Assembly: GCA_023898745.1 (NCBI GenBank)
Contig: CP060237.1
Location: 62,001 to 126,000 of the forward strand
DNA: 64,000 nucleotides
Direction: 5' to 3'
DNA from: Alphaproteobacteria bacterium
GTDB taxonomy: Bacteria; Pseudomonadota; Alphaproteobacteria; G02398745; G023898745
Numbering within the stretch: position 1 is the first letter of the stretch; each line of letters begins with the position of its first letter. This document shows positions 16,542 through 24,489 of the stretch, piece by piece. The notes beneath the pieces are model-generated. The model made no database searches and was not told the DNA's origin. It worked only from the letters and a program-made list of their open reading frames with translations. The translations under genes and the position numbers were made by a program.

Positions 16542-17696
16542 CTAATGAATCAGTGGCATAATGAAATACTGAGCATGCTTACTCTCAACAATCAAAGAAT
16601 CATAATTCCCTTTCATGAAAAACTTAAACTCAGCATCTTTTACATAACGCGTTATATCCATAATGTAATTAATGTTGATGACAATTTTTAAAGGCTCACC
16701 TTTGTACTCTACTGATAAACTTTCTTCAGCTGCCCCTAGATGTTGGCTTTTTGCCTTCAGTGTTAATTGATCGGCTTCAAAATTTAACGACACATGACAC
16801 TCTGTTTCAGACAACACCAAAGCAATGCGTTCTAATGCTGTTTTGAATGGGTCTGCTGAAACGATCGCCATGTTTGGATGATTTTTCATAATAACTTTTT
16901 GATAATCCGGATAATTCCCCTCTAGTAAACGAGAGCCCAAAACTACCTTGATGCCATTACTTATAATCTCAAACTGAATGCGTGCCTCAGAAATATGAAT
17001 TTCCACTTCCTGATCACTGTCTTCAAGAACCTTTTCAAGCTCCTGTACAGTTGTTTTTCCAATTACACAAGGTGTAAAAGTCTCACTGAATGTTTGCTTT
17101 GATTTTGCATATGCTAAACGATGAAAGTCTGTAGCAACACATGTCACGCTTTTTTCTTCATTTTGATGAAAATACACACCATTCAATATGTAACGCGCTT
17201 CATTTGTACTCATATTAAACGACACATTCTTTAACAGATCTAAAAGTTCTGGCGCCTTCATGGTAATAACTTTATCAAAAGGCATCTCTGATATATCAGG
17301 AAATTGCGTCGCTTCCATAGTTGGAATACGGAACTCTGACTTCTTGGTTTTAATATATAAAATCCCTTTTCTTAGACAGCAATGCACCCTATCATCTCGA
17401 TCAACCTTTTTCACAATGTCATGCAATAGCGAGGCAGGCGCGCACACCACACCTTTTTCTTTAATTTCAGCATCAAACGTCTCTTTAATCACCAAATCCA
17501 TATTTGTTGCGGTCATTGTGATTTTCTCGCCCACAATAATCTTGATATGTGATAAAATCGGCACAAGGTTCTTTTTTGTCATTACACCGCCAACGAAAGA
17601 AAGTGCCTTTTCTAATGTTTTTTGAGAAACGCTAAAATCTAAAGTTACATTAGATATTTCTGGAGCTACTTGCTCTTTAACTGCGGGTTCAGACAT
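16542..17696 (-). CDS. dnaN: DNA polymerase III beta subunit (sliding clamp)
   Basis: DnaN is the ring clamp that tethers the replicase to DNA. The three repeated clamp domains are recognisable: NLVPILSHIKI in domain 1, YILNGVYFHQNE and CVATDFHRLAYAK in domain 2, and GNYPDYQKVI followed by the C-terminal YFIMPLIH, which corresponds to the family ending YVVMPM. Length 384 is normal with about 15 extra N-terminal residues. Neither dnaA nor recF adjoins it, so the usual origin cluster is broken up. It is divergent from tolR. Confidence 0.95.
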   Translation of the reverse strand: MSEPAVKEQVAPEISNVTLDFSVSQKTLEKALSFVGGVMTKKNLVPILSHIKIIVGEKITMTATNMDLVIKETFDAEIKEKGVVCAPASLLHDIVKKVDRDDRVHCCLRKGILYIKTKKSEFRIPTMEATQFPDISEMPFDKVITMKAPELLDLLKNVSFNMSTNEARYILNGVYFHQNEEKSVTCVATDFHRLAYAKSKQTFSETFTPCVIGKTTVQELEKVLEDSDQEVEIHISEARIQFEIISNGIKVVLGSRLLEGNYPDYQKVIMKNHPNMAIVSADPFKTALERIALVLSETECHVSLNFEADQLTLKAKSQHLGAAEESLSVEYKGEPLKIVININYIMDITRYVKDAEFKFFMKGNYDSLIVESKHAQYFIMPLIH

Positions 17697-17729
17697 GATG
17701 ACAATAAGTGTGCGTATTTGTTATATAGT

Positions 17730-17743
17730 ATGTCATATGACAT
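17730..17743. promoter_or_regulatory. 14-bp perfect palindrome between dnaN and tolR
   Basis: ATGTCATATGACAT reads the same on both strands and lies midway between the divergent dnaN and tolR starts. It could be an operator for either gene. No second copy was found, so the regulatory role is only a possibility. Confidence 0.3.
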
Positions 17744-17788
17744 GTGTTTTATGCAATAATTTATTAAGAAAATAGCCCAGCGCCACAA

Positions 17789-18163
17789 ATGTCTCAAAAG
17801 AAAGTTTTTATCAATATCGCCCCTCTTGTGGATGTTATGCTCGTGCTTCTTATTATTTTCATGATCACATCACCCATGATGCATACAAATATTGATTTAG
17901 AGCTCCCAAAAACAAGCAACGAATCAACTGCAAGTCCCGACATTGTAACAGTTTCTGTCGCAAGAAATGGCGCGCTCTATATTAACGATAAAATTGTCGA
18001 TATCAAAACGTTAGGGTCTACATTAAAACAACGCGTTAAACCGCAAGATCCGTTATTATTCAAAGCAGATAAAAATACACCTTATGATAAAGTTTATGAA
18101 ATTATAAACGCTCTAGTTAAAGCAGGATATTCCAAAATATCACTGAGTGCACAAACTAAATGA
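17789..18163 (+). CDS. tolR: ExbD/TolR-family energy transducer
   Basis: TolR forms the proton-driven TolQ-TolR motor that powers TolA/Pal or TonB systems. The N-terminal membrane helix contains the essential Asp (APLVDVMLVLLIIFMI), followed by the periplasmic domain (VTVSVARNGALYINDK and DKVYEIINALVKAGY). Length 124 is typical. No tolQ is next to it: the upstream neighbour is dnaN on the other strand. It overlaps the TolA-like gene by four bases (ATGA). Confidence 0.88.
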   Translation: MSQKKVFINIAPLVDVMLVLLIIFMITSPMMHTNIDLELPKTSNESTASPDIVTVSVARNGALYINDKIVDIKTLGSTLKQRVKPQDPLLFKADKNTPYDKVYEIINALVKAGYSKISLSAQTK

Positions 18164-18801
18164 AAAAACAACTTTTATTTTCCCTCCTTCTGCACTTCTC
18201 TCTTCTTTTTCTATTTGGTGTAGATGCAATCTTTCGACAACAAGGTGTTGAAATACCCAATGACACAGCGATCATGGTCAATTTTGTTAAAATTGGCAAA
18301 GTCTCACAAGCGCCAATAATTGGAACGAAAGCACAAACCACCAGTTCCACCAAAAAAGAAGTAGCTAAAGTAGAACAAAAAAAATCCAAAGACGGCATCA
18401 AAGAAAAATCTGTAAAAAAAACTAAAGAATCTACCAAGCCCATTCAACTCACACCAAATGACGCGCAAAAGGCTAACAAATTTGGTCTAGAGCTTGTTAC
18501 CTCAGAAGCCTCACTGATTATTTCAAAACTCAAGCAATTTTGGAATCCGCCTGAAATTGCCGAAAACTCAGGCGTAAAAATGCGTGTCTTTTTAAGGATT
18601 GATGAACATACGGGAAAGATTTTAAACTATCATATAAAGGATCGAACAGGCCCGAGTGAATTCTATCTTTTATTCGAAAATCGCATTATGCAAACAGTAA
18701 GAAACCCTGAGATCAATTTCTTAGCACTAAGTGAAGAAACAAGAAAAATGTTAGGCAAGCGAGGGCTTGAAGTTATATTTGAAGCAAATACAGACACATG
18801 A
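18160..18801 (+). CDS. tolA: TolA/TonB-like periplasmic energy-coupling protein
   Basis: One N-terminal membrane anchor (residues 5-25), a Lys-rich linker (about 60-105) and a compact C-terminal domain (about 118-213) beginning SLIISKLKQFWNPP, which is the typical start of the TolA C-terminal domain. The linker is far shorter than in E. coli TolA. Location after tolR with a four-base overlap supports a Tol role in outer-membrane stability during division. Sequence similarity is weak, so the name rests on architecture and context. Confidence 0.72.
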   Translation: MKKQLLFSLLLHFSLLFLFGVDAIFRQQGVEIPNDTAIMVNFVKIGKVSQAPIIGTKAQTTSSTKKEVAKVEQKKSKDGIKEKSVKKTKESTKPIQLTPNDAQKANKFGLELVTSEASLIISKLKQFWNPPEIAENSGVKMRVFLRIDEHTGKILNYHIKDRTGPSEFYLLFENRIMQTVRNPEINFLALSEETRKMLGKRGLEVIFEANTDT

Positions 18802-18821
18802 TGAAAAAATGCAGTGCAGCC

Positions 18822-18895
18822 CGTCATGGCGAAACCCTGAAGGGGGTGTGGCCATCTATCCTAGCTCACCACATCGCTACGCTCCTCGTGATGAC
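18822..18895. repeat. Dispersed palindromic element, copy 4
   Basis: CGTCATGGCGAAACCC, GTGTGGCCATC, CTCACCACATCG and CTCGTGATGAC are recognisable. Located between tolA-like and yejE-like. Confidence 0.85.
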
Positions 18896-18916
18896 AACCG
18901 TACATAAAGGCACGTT

Positions 18917-19606
18917 ATGAAGAGGTGGCCTTTTATCTTCTTTGGCATTCTAATAACCCTCCCGCTTTTCGCCCCCTGGATTCACAATGAAATGTTATCA
19001 AAGCTTTTATATGGCACGCGTACATCCCTTGCTTTTGGACTTCTGCTTACCATTCTTGGAAGTATTCTGGGGATTATTTTTGGCACATTACAGGGATATT
19101 TCGGAGGAAAAACAGATATATTGATTGGTCGCCTTATCGAAATATGGGCAAGTATGCCAAGTTTATTTTTGATTCTAATGATTCCTGCACCTACAGTTAC
19201 AATATTGATTTCCATTATGCTGTTTTTTAATTGGCTCTCTCTTGCAAACACCATAAGAATCGAGTTTTTAAGAGCTCGTACATTGGATTATGTCATTGCG
19301 TCTCAAGCATTGGGGCTGCACCCCATTAAGATTATTATTAAACACATTCTGCCTAATGCATATATTGGCGTTAAATCACACTTCCCTTTTATTTTTAATT
19401 TGAGTCTTGTACAACTGGCATCATTTAATTTTCTAAGCAATTACAAAACACTATTCCAACACCCATCTTTGGGCGATCTTTTGCTGCAAGATAAATACTT
19501 TCAAACACCCTGGCTCACTGGAAGTATCATTATAGTTATGACACTCACATTGAGTTTGTTAATTTTTATAAGCGAGGAGTTAAATTACTATGCTTCAAGT
19601 TCGTAA
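18917..19606 (+). CDS. yejE: Peptide ABC transporter permease, YejE-like, short
   Basis: Inner-membrane permease of the oligopeptide/microcin C type. Several membrane helices are visible, with the conserved EAA-type loop reading ASQALGLHPIKIIIKHILPNA. At 229 residues it lacks roughly the first 100 residues expected of YejE, although the helix before the permease core is present. It overlaps the ATPase gene by 17 bases. No yejA or yejB is adjacent, so the transporter is incomplete here and would depend on genes elsewhere. Confidence 0.75.
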   Translation: MKRWPFIFFGILITLPLFAPWIHNEMLSKLLYGTRTSLAFGLLLTILGSILGIIFGTLQGYFGGKTDILIGRLIEIWASMPSLFLILMIPAPTVTILISIMLFFNWLSLANTIRIEFLRARTLDYVIASQALGLHPIKIIIKHILPNAYIGVKSHFPFIFNLSLVQLASFNFLSNYKTLFQHPSLGDLLLQDKYFQTPWLTGSIIIVMTLTLSLLIFISEELNYYASSS

Positions 19607-20945
19607 CTTATCTCTTAGTGTTAACAAAAAAAAGCTGCTTCATAATGTAAATTTTGATATCCAGCCGCAAGAATTTTTTACGCTTATTGGTGAAAGTGGC
19701 TCAGGCAAATCTATCACATGTTTATCTATTCTGAATTTATTGAACGCAAACTATACAAAAAATAGTCAGATTATATTTCAAGGTAAGAATCTCCTCACAC
19801 TCAACCAAAAAAATTTACAAAACTTAAGAGGTAAAGATATTGCATATATCCCCCAAGAGCCTTTGCTTAATCCAACCGTTACAGTATATAAGCAACTTCA
19901 GGAGGTTTTTTTCTTGCATGACCTAAAGGACGAAACAGATGCCTTACTGAAAAATCTCGATATAGACTACATCACAAAACGAACTTACCCACATCAATTA
20001 TCGGGAGGACAAAAGCAGAAGATCATGGTTGCAATGGCTGTTGCATTAAACCCGAAACTAATCATTGCAGATGAGCCAACAACAGCACAAGATCAAGAAA
20101 ATCAACTGATGATTTTGAAACAGCTCAAAGCGCTCAAAAAACAAACAGCTGTTTTGCTTGTAACGCACGACTTTTCTCTTGTGAAAAACATTGCGAATCG
20201 TGTTGGTATTATGAAGGATGGCTCGCTCATTGAGCTTTTTAAACCTTCTCAAAAACCTAAACTTTCTTACTCGCAAGAGTTGATCTCTTCAGACCCTCAA
20301 GGCAGGCCTGTGCAATCTTTGCGTCAATATGAAAATACTATACTTTCAGTTAAGAATTTAACCTACAAAAATCTTTATAAAAATTTGTCTTTTCAGGTGA
20401 CTCAAGGCAAAACGCTTGGAATTATGGGTCCAATTGGATCAGGTAAAACAACGCTTGCCTATATTTTGTCTAAAATTATTCCAATTACATATGGCGAGAT
20501 TATTTTTAACAATCAAAATATCACACATTTAAAAGAAAAAACATTCCGCAAACTGCGGCCACAAATTCAGTTGATTTTACAAACCTTTGGTTTGAATCCA
20601 AAATATAGTGTTTTGAATCTTTTAAAAGAACCACATCCAGAGCTCGATGAGGTTTTATATAAAAGACTTGGATTATCAGACGAGCTTATGTCCTTAAGAG
20701 CTGACAAGTTATCAGGCGGACAAAAACAACGTGTTGCTTTATATCGTGCACTTCGACTTAAGCCAGAGTTGCTAATCTTAGATGAGCCAACCGCGTCATT
20801 AGACAAAACGATTCAAAAAGAAATTTTGTTATTGTTGAAAGAGCTTCAAAGAGATTTAGGATTAACGTATATATTCATCTCTCATGACAAGAAAGTTTTG
20901 AACTCGATTGCACATAATACTCTAAAACTTCATTACTGCCTCTAG
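19590..20945 (+). CDS. yejF: Peptide ABC transporter ATPase with two nucleotide-binding domains, YejF-like
   Basis: Two complete ABC cassettes in one chain. The first has GESGSGKS, LSGGQKQKIMVAMAVA and LIIADEPTTA; the second has GPIGSGKTTL, LSGGQKQRVALYRAL and LLILDEPTASLD. Fused double ATPases of this type energise dipeptide/oligopeptide or microcin C importers. The 451 residues are shorter than E. coli YejF (about 530). It is translated together with the yejE-like permease. Confidence 0.85.
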   Translation: MLQVRNLSLSVNKKKLLHNVNFDIQPQEFFTLIGESGSGKSITCLSILNLLNANYTKNSQIIFQGKNLLTLNQKNLQNLRGKDIAYIPQEPLLNPTVTVYKQLQEVFFLHDLKDETDALLKNLDIDYITKRTYPHQLSGGQKQKIMVAMAVALNPKLIIADEPTTAQDQENQLMILKQLKALKKQTAVLLVTHDFSLVKNIANRVGIMKDGSLIELFKPSQKPKLSYSQELISSDPQGRPVQSLRQYENTILSVKNLTYKNLYKNLSFQVTQGKTLGIMGPIGSGKTTLAYILSKIIPITYGEIIFNNQNITHLKEKTFRKLRPQIQLILQTFGLNPKYSVLNLLKEPHPELDEVLYKRLGLSDELMSLRADKLSGGQKQRVALYRALRLKPELLILDEPTASLDKTIQKEILLLLKELQRDLGLTYIFISHDKKVLNSIAHNTLKLHYCL

Positions 20946-20976
20946 GACAAAAATCCAAACAAAAAAATTACATAAA

Positions 20977-21004
20977 TTGAAGGTTGAGTTACGCTCCGCT
21001 TCAA
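20977..21004. terminator. Possible weak bidirectional terminator
   Basis: TTGAAG (20977-20982) and CTTCAA (20999-21004) can pair between the convergent yejF and the next gene. No T run follows directly, only a T-rich stretch ten bases later, so the call is weak. Confidence 0.3.
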
Positions 21005-21062
21005 AATCATGTTTTGTTTTTGATTATACAAATTGAATCTTAAAAAGAAAACAGTGCTTTAT

Positions 21063-21839
21063 TTATTTGCATGGAATACCGCAAAAGGTGGCGCACGAAA
21101 CAGTATTGATCACCCCTTTCAGAGTTGAAATTTCCAAAGCGCTGTCTTCTCTAAAGAATCTTTTTCTAAGCTCTGCGACCGCTTTTTGAGGACCGTTAGA
21201 TGGCACCTTTAACTCTATGTGCATTTTTAGCATTTCATTCAATGCGATAGAAAATGTACCTATGTTAGGTGCCGCAAATAGAGCTAGTAAATCTTTCGCA
21301 ACGCATTCAATAGCATCCACCGCCACATTTGTTTTCAACTCATCTACTGCCTTCATTCTGAAACGCTTAAATGCATCTACCCAGGCCTTTCCTCCCAGTT
21401 TCCACCTCTCTTGACTTTGTGGATTTGCGTCAAAAGAAAATTCAGGGAATTTCATCTTTAAAAACTCACAAGCCTTCGGCGCCTCCTGATCAACATGACT
21501 ATCATCGGCCGTAGTTAATGCCCTAATATTGTCAAATAAATCTACTCCCATAAATTTTCCAACCTTTTGAGACCCTCCATCTCCCTGCTGATCAGGCAGG
21601 ACTTCGAATGCAGAATCAAACTTACTCACATCATCCATCTTTCTTAAATCTTCTGCCTTTTGTTTAATGACAGTCCCTTGTCTTTGAGCTTTCTCCTCCA
21701 CCTTAGAAAACAAGGCTATTAACTTAGCTCTTTCTCCATAAAACCTCCATGCTATACCTAATTCACTAGCGGTTGGTGTAGACGCGGTAGCTGGTTCCGC
21801 ATCGCTCGCAACCGCAAAAAAATTATACAAGAAAAACAT
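21063..21839 (-). CDS. Unknown protein with short hydrophobic leader
   Basis: Not recognised. The 258-residue product begins MFFLYNFFAVASDAEPATAS, with no Lys or Arg before residue 32; cleavage after AVA or ASDA is plausible. The rest is soluble-looking, helical and charged, with several Cys near the C-terminus (SCATFCGIPCK). It is transcribed away from yejF and lies downstream of the LRR-like gene on the same strand. A secreted protein is the reasonable reading; no domain is evident. Confidence 0.65.
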   Translation of the reverse strand: MFFLYNFFAVASDAEPATASTPTASELGIAWRFYGERAKLIALFSKVEEKAQRQGTVIKQKAEDLRKMDDVSKFDSAFEVLPDQQGDGGSQKVGKFMGVDLFDNIRALTTADDSHVDQEAPKACEFLKMKFPEFSFDANPQSQERWKLGGKAWVDAFKRFRMKAVDELKTNVAVDAIECVAKDLLALFAAPNIGTFSIALNEMLKMHIELKVPSNGPQKAVAELRKRFFREDSALEISTLKGVINTVSCATFCGIPCK

Positions 21840-21930
21840 AACTTATACACTTTAAAAACAATCTGACTAATTAAAACACACCAAAATCTTAAAAAATAGT
21901 TAATTCATAAATTTTTACCATAAATCTTAA

Positions 21931-23355
21931 CTACATATAGCCATACACCGTCACCCCAGAAAACTCCTCTTTCAACTCCCCAACAATTTTTTCATGCCCG
22001 ACATAGTTAGTCTTTATCCCTAAAACTTTTAACCCTCTTGTATTGCGCAAAATTTCTTTCGCATGCTCACCAAATTCCCCTTGCAAAAAAATATCCAATT
22101 TCTCAAGATAGCGCATCTCCCTCAAGGCAAAAATAAACTTTTTAAAAAATGCATCTGACATAGAGAAATAACCTGTAAGACTTAATTCTCTCAATCTAGG
22201 TACGTGCTTGAAAAACTTTAGCAATTCATTGATCAACACATCTTTGTATTGATAAAGAAATGGAGAATAGGATCCTATCTCAAGAACTTCTAATTGCTGC
22301 AGCGACCCATTGAGCGTTAAATACCCCATACCTTCTATAACCAACTTCTTCAAATTTTTGCCTGTTTTTAAGTCCAATTCAGGAGCTGATTGATTATCTA
22401 AAGGTATATTGAGTGAAACATTCAACTCTTCCAAAGAAACAGGAATGCTTAACTTCTGAATGGTTTCATCTGAATTCAGAATAACAAGCTTATTAAGCTG
22501 CAGATTTTTGAAAGCGCTTAAATCTATAAATTTAATATGCTTTATGTTTAACTCCCTTAATGATTTGGGCACTATTACAGAATCAACAAACACTTCGAGT
22601 GAATCATCTGCTTCTAAAATCAATCCTGCGCTCTTTAATTCGCTAAGGTCTAGGTTTATATGCTTAACTGACCGTTTATTTTCATCGATAGAAGTAAATT
22701 TTAACCACTTACACTTCCCACCAATCTTAAGAGTTGCTTGGGAGTTAAGCTTAGGCTGCTTTTTATCTTTTTTTTCTACACTACAAATTTCGAAGCTCTC
22801 GATGTCAGGATAAAGTGTTAAATCTAATTCATCTTCTAATATCGCCCCTGCTTCAATATCGCCAAAGGTGAATGAAACTCCTTCAAGATTTAAATTTTCT
22901 CTTAAAAACCTATCTACACTCTCAGGTAACTGACTCTCTTTATGAAATTTTATAATAAAATGCACTGTTTCAAATTTATTTTGCAACTTTTCCAAAATTC
23001 TTCTGACATAATATATATCATGACTTGAGCCAGTTACAGAGTCTGCTCGGACAATAAATTCAATTGTTAACGTTTTGATTCTTGCATCTTGCGCAAACGC
23101 CCAATCTGCTTGAGCGGCAGAATAAATATCTTGTGCAGCGAGAATAAAATCTTCCTTTGCTTCAATTTTAACTTCATTCAATACATCTACAAAAGAGCGA
23201 AATGGGGTTAAATCTTCAAGTGCATACAAAGACGCAGTGGGCAGTGAATCAGTAGAATCTCGTTTTATATTTTTAGATAACAGCAAACTTAAAGCAGGTA
23301 AAATCCATGCAACACACGTTCCAAGAAGGAGCTTTTCTATACAACGATTCGACAT
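21931..23355 (-). CDS. Leucine-rich-repeat-like protein with N-terminal anchor or signal
   Basis: The N-terminus MSNRCIEKLLLGTCVAW is followed by a hydrophobic run to about residue 27. It matches the N-terminus of the helical-repeat protein at 43.4 kb (M, S, C5, K8, L11, G12, V15, L19 and P20 in the same positions). From about residue 230 onward irregular leucine-rich segments occur (SLRELNIKHIKFIDLSAF, LNKLVILN, SLEELNVSL, NLKKLVIEGM, QLEVLEIGS, RLRELSLTG, YLEKLDIFL, GLKVLGIK). LRR proteins in intracellular bacteria often bind host proteins. The function here is not known. Confidence 0.7.
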   Translation of the reverse strand: MSNRCIEKLLLGTCVAWILPALSLLLSKNIKRDSTDSLPTASLYALEDLTPFRSFVDVLNEVKIEAKEDFILAAQDIYSAAQADWAFAQDARIKTLTIEFIVRADSVTGSSHDIYYVRRILEKLQNKFETVHFIIKFHKESQLPESVDRFLRENLNLEGVSFTFGDIEAGAILEDELDLTLYPDIESFEICSVEKKDKKQPKLNSQATLKIGGKCKWLKFTSIDENKRSVKHINLDLSELKSAGLILEADDSLEVFVDSVIVPKSLRELNIKHIKFIDLSAFKNLQLNKLVILNSDETIQKLSIPVSLEELNVSLNIPLDNQSAPELDLKTGKNLKKLVIEGMGYLTLNGSLQQLEVLEIGSYSPFLYQYKDVLINELLKFFKHVPRLRELSLTGYFSMSDAFFKKFIFALREMRYLEKLDIFLQGEFGEHAKEILRNTRGLKVLGIKTNYVGHEKIVGELKEEFSGVTVYGYM

Positions 23356-23401
23356 AGATCAGACGACTTAATTCTATGTTCTAATTATATCATCTTTTCT
23401 A

Positions 23402-23929
23402 TTACAATGCACTCATAGTTTTTTTTAACTGCTCAATACCTGTTTTCTTTGTCACACTTGTGCAAAACTCAGCTTGCTCAACTTTAACGGTATCTTTTTT
23501 GTCGCATTTTGTTAAAACTAAGCTGCAATCATGTCCGTATGCCTGCACATAATCGATCATCATGCGATCCACATCCAAAATACCTCTGCGCGCATCTATC
23601 AGAATAAATACTTTTCGTAATGCTGGATTATCTGCGAAGTATGCATCCATAAGGTATTGCCATCTGCCTTGCATTTTCTTATCCGCTTTCGCAAATCCAT
23701 AGCCTGGCAAATCTACTAGATATAACTTTTGTTTTTCATCAAGAAAATAATTGATCTGCTGGGTGCGTCCTGGTGTCTTTGAAATACGCGCAAGATTTTT
23801 TTGCCCTGTGACTGCATTAATTAAAGACGATTTCCCAACATTAGACCGCCCCACAAACGCAACTTCTTTATAAGGGTGATACTTAAGAACGTGCCCTGGG
23901 GCATATGCGCCATGTTTAAAAACAAACAT
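23402..23929 (-). CDS. engB: Ribosome biogenesis GTPase EngB (YihA/YsxC)
   Basis: Essential GTPase for large ribosomal subunit assembly. Motifs are intact: G1 GRSNVGKSSLINA, G2 context SKTPGRTQQINYF, G3 DLPGYG, G4 LTKCDK. At 175 residues it is shorter than the about 200 usual, mainly at the N-terminus, which starts MFVFKHGAYAPGH. It is downstream of the Cys-rich gene with only eleven bases between them. Confidence 0.94.
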   Translation of the reverse strand: MFVFKHGAYAPGHVLKYHPYKEVAFVGRSNVGKSSLINAVTGQKNLARISKTPGRTQQINYFLDEKQKLYLVDLPGYGFAKADKKMQGRWQYLMDAYFADNPALRKVFILIDARRGILDVDRMMIDYVQAYGHDCSLVLTKCDKKDTVKVEQAEFCTSVTKKTGIEQLKKTMSAL

Positions 23930-23940
23930 AGTTTTTTTAT

Positions 23941-24432
23941 TTAGCTTAACAGTTTTTCCACTTGCGCCAAAGCTTCTTCACATGTTTTTTTACAAACAAT
24001 GCACAAATCTGCACAATCATAACATTCATAAATGCACATAAATACCATATCATTTTCCGGATTTCTATTACGCTCAATTTCACACTGGTAAGCGCACTTT
24101 TTGCAGACTTTTTCACACTCTTTCAGTTCGTCAATACAAACAGCTAAATTTTGCTGCATCTTTCTCAGCGCCTTTTTATCATCCATTTTATTTTTTGTTA
24201 AACGGCACTGTTTTAAACAATTAAAAGATTCTTGAGCGCAATTTTTGCACTTTTCTATACATACCTTAAGCATTTCTTGATGCATTTTTGATACCAAATC
24301 CTTGAGGCTGTCCTCACAATGTTTTGAGCATTTGATACATCCTTTTGTGCATATTTTACATTTTGTTGCACATCTATCTAGCATGTATTCAGTCTGAACG
24401 CCTACATCTGCATTTAAAAATAAGAAAAACAT
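23941..24432 (-). CDS. Cys-rich helical protein, copper-storage (Csp/DUF326)-like
   Basis: 163 residues with 22 cysteines. They sit in helical spacing (C-x2-C, C-x3-C) in four clusters separated by charged stretches, for example CKICTKGCIKCSKHC near the N-terminus and CIYECYDCADLCIVCKKTC near the C-terminus. This pattern is that of Csp/DUF326 four-helix bundles, which store Cu(I) on inward-facing cysteines. It begins MFFLFLNADVGVQTEY, a leader without positive charge, so it may be exported like Csp1. Family assignment is by pattern; copper binding is inferred. Confidence 0.7.
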   Translation of the reverse strand: MFFLFLNADVGVQTEYMLDRCATKCKICTKGCIKCSKHCEDSLKDLVSKMHQEMLKVCIEKCKNCAQESFNCLKQCRLTKNKMDDKKALRKMQQNLAVCIDELKECEKVCKKCAYQCEIERNRNPENDMVFMCIYECYDCADLCIVCKKTCEEALAQVEKLLS

Positions 24433-24489
24433 TGAGCCAATTCACCGCTGATCTTCTGTATTATTGCACCTTAAAATCCTGCAGAAAAG

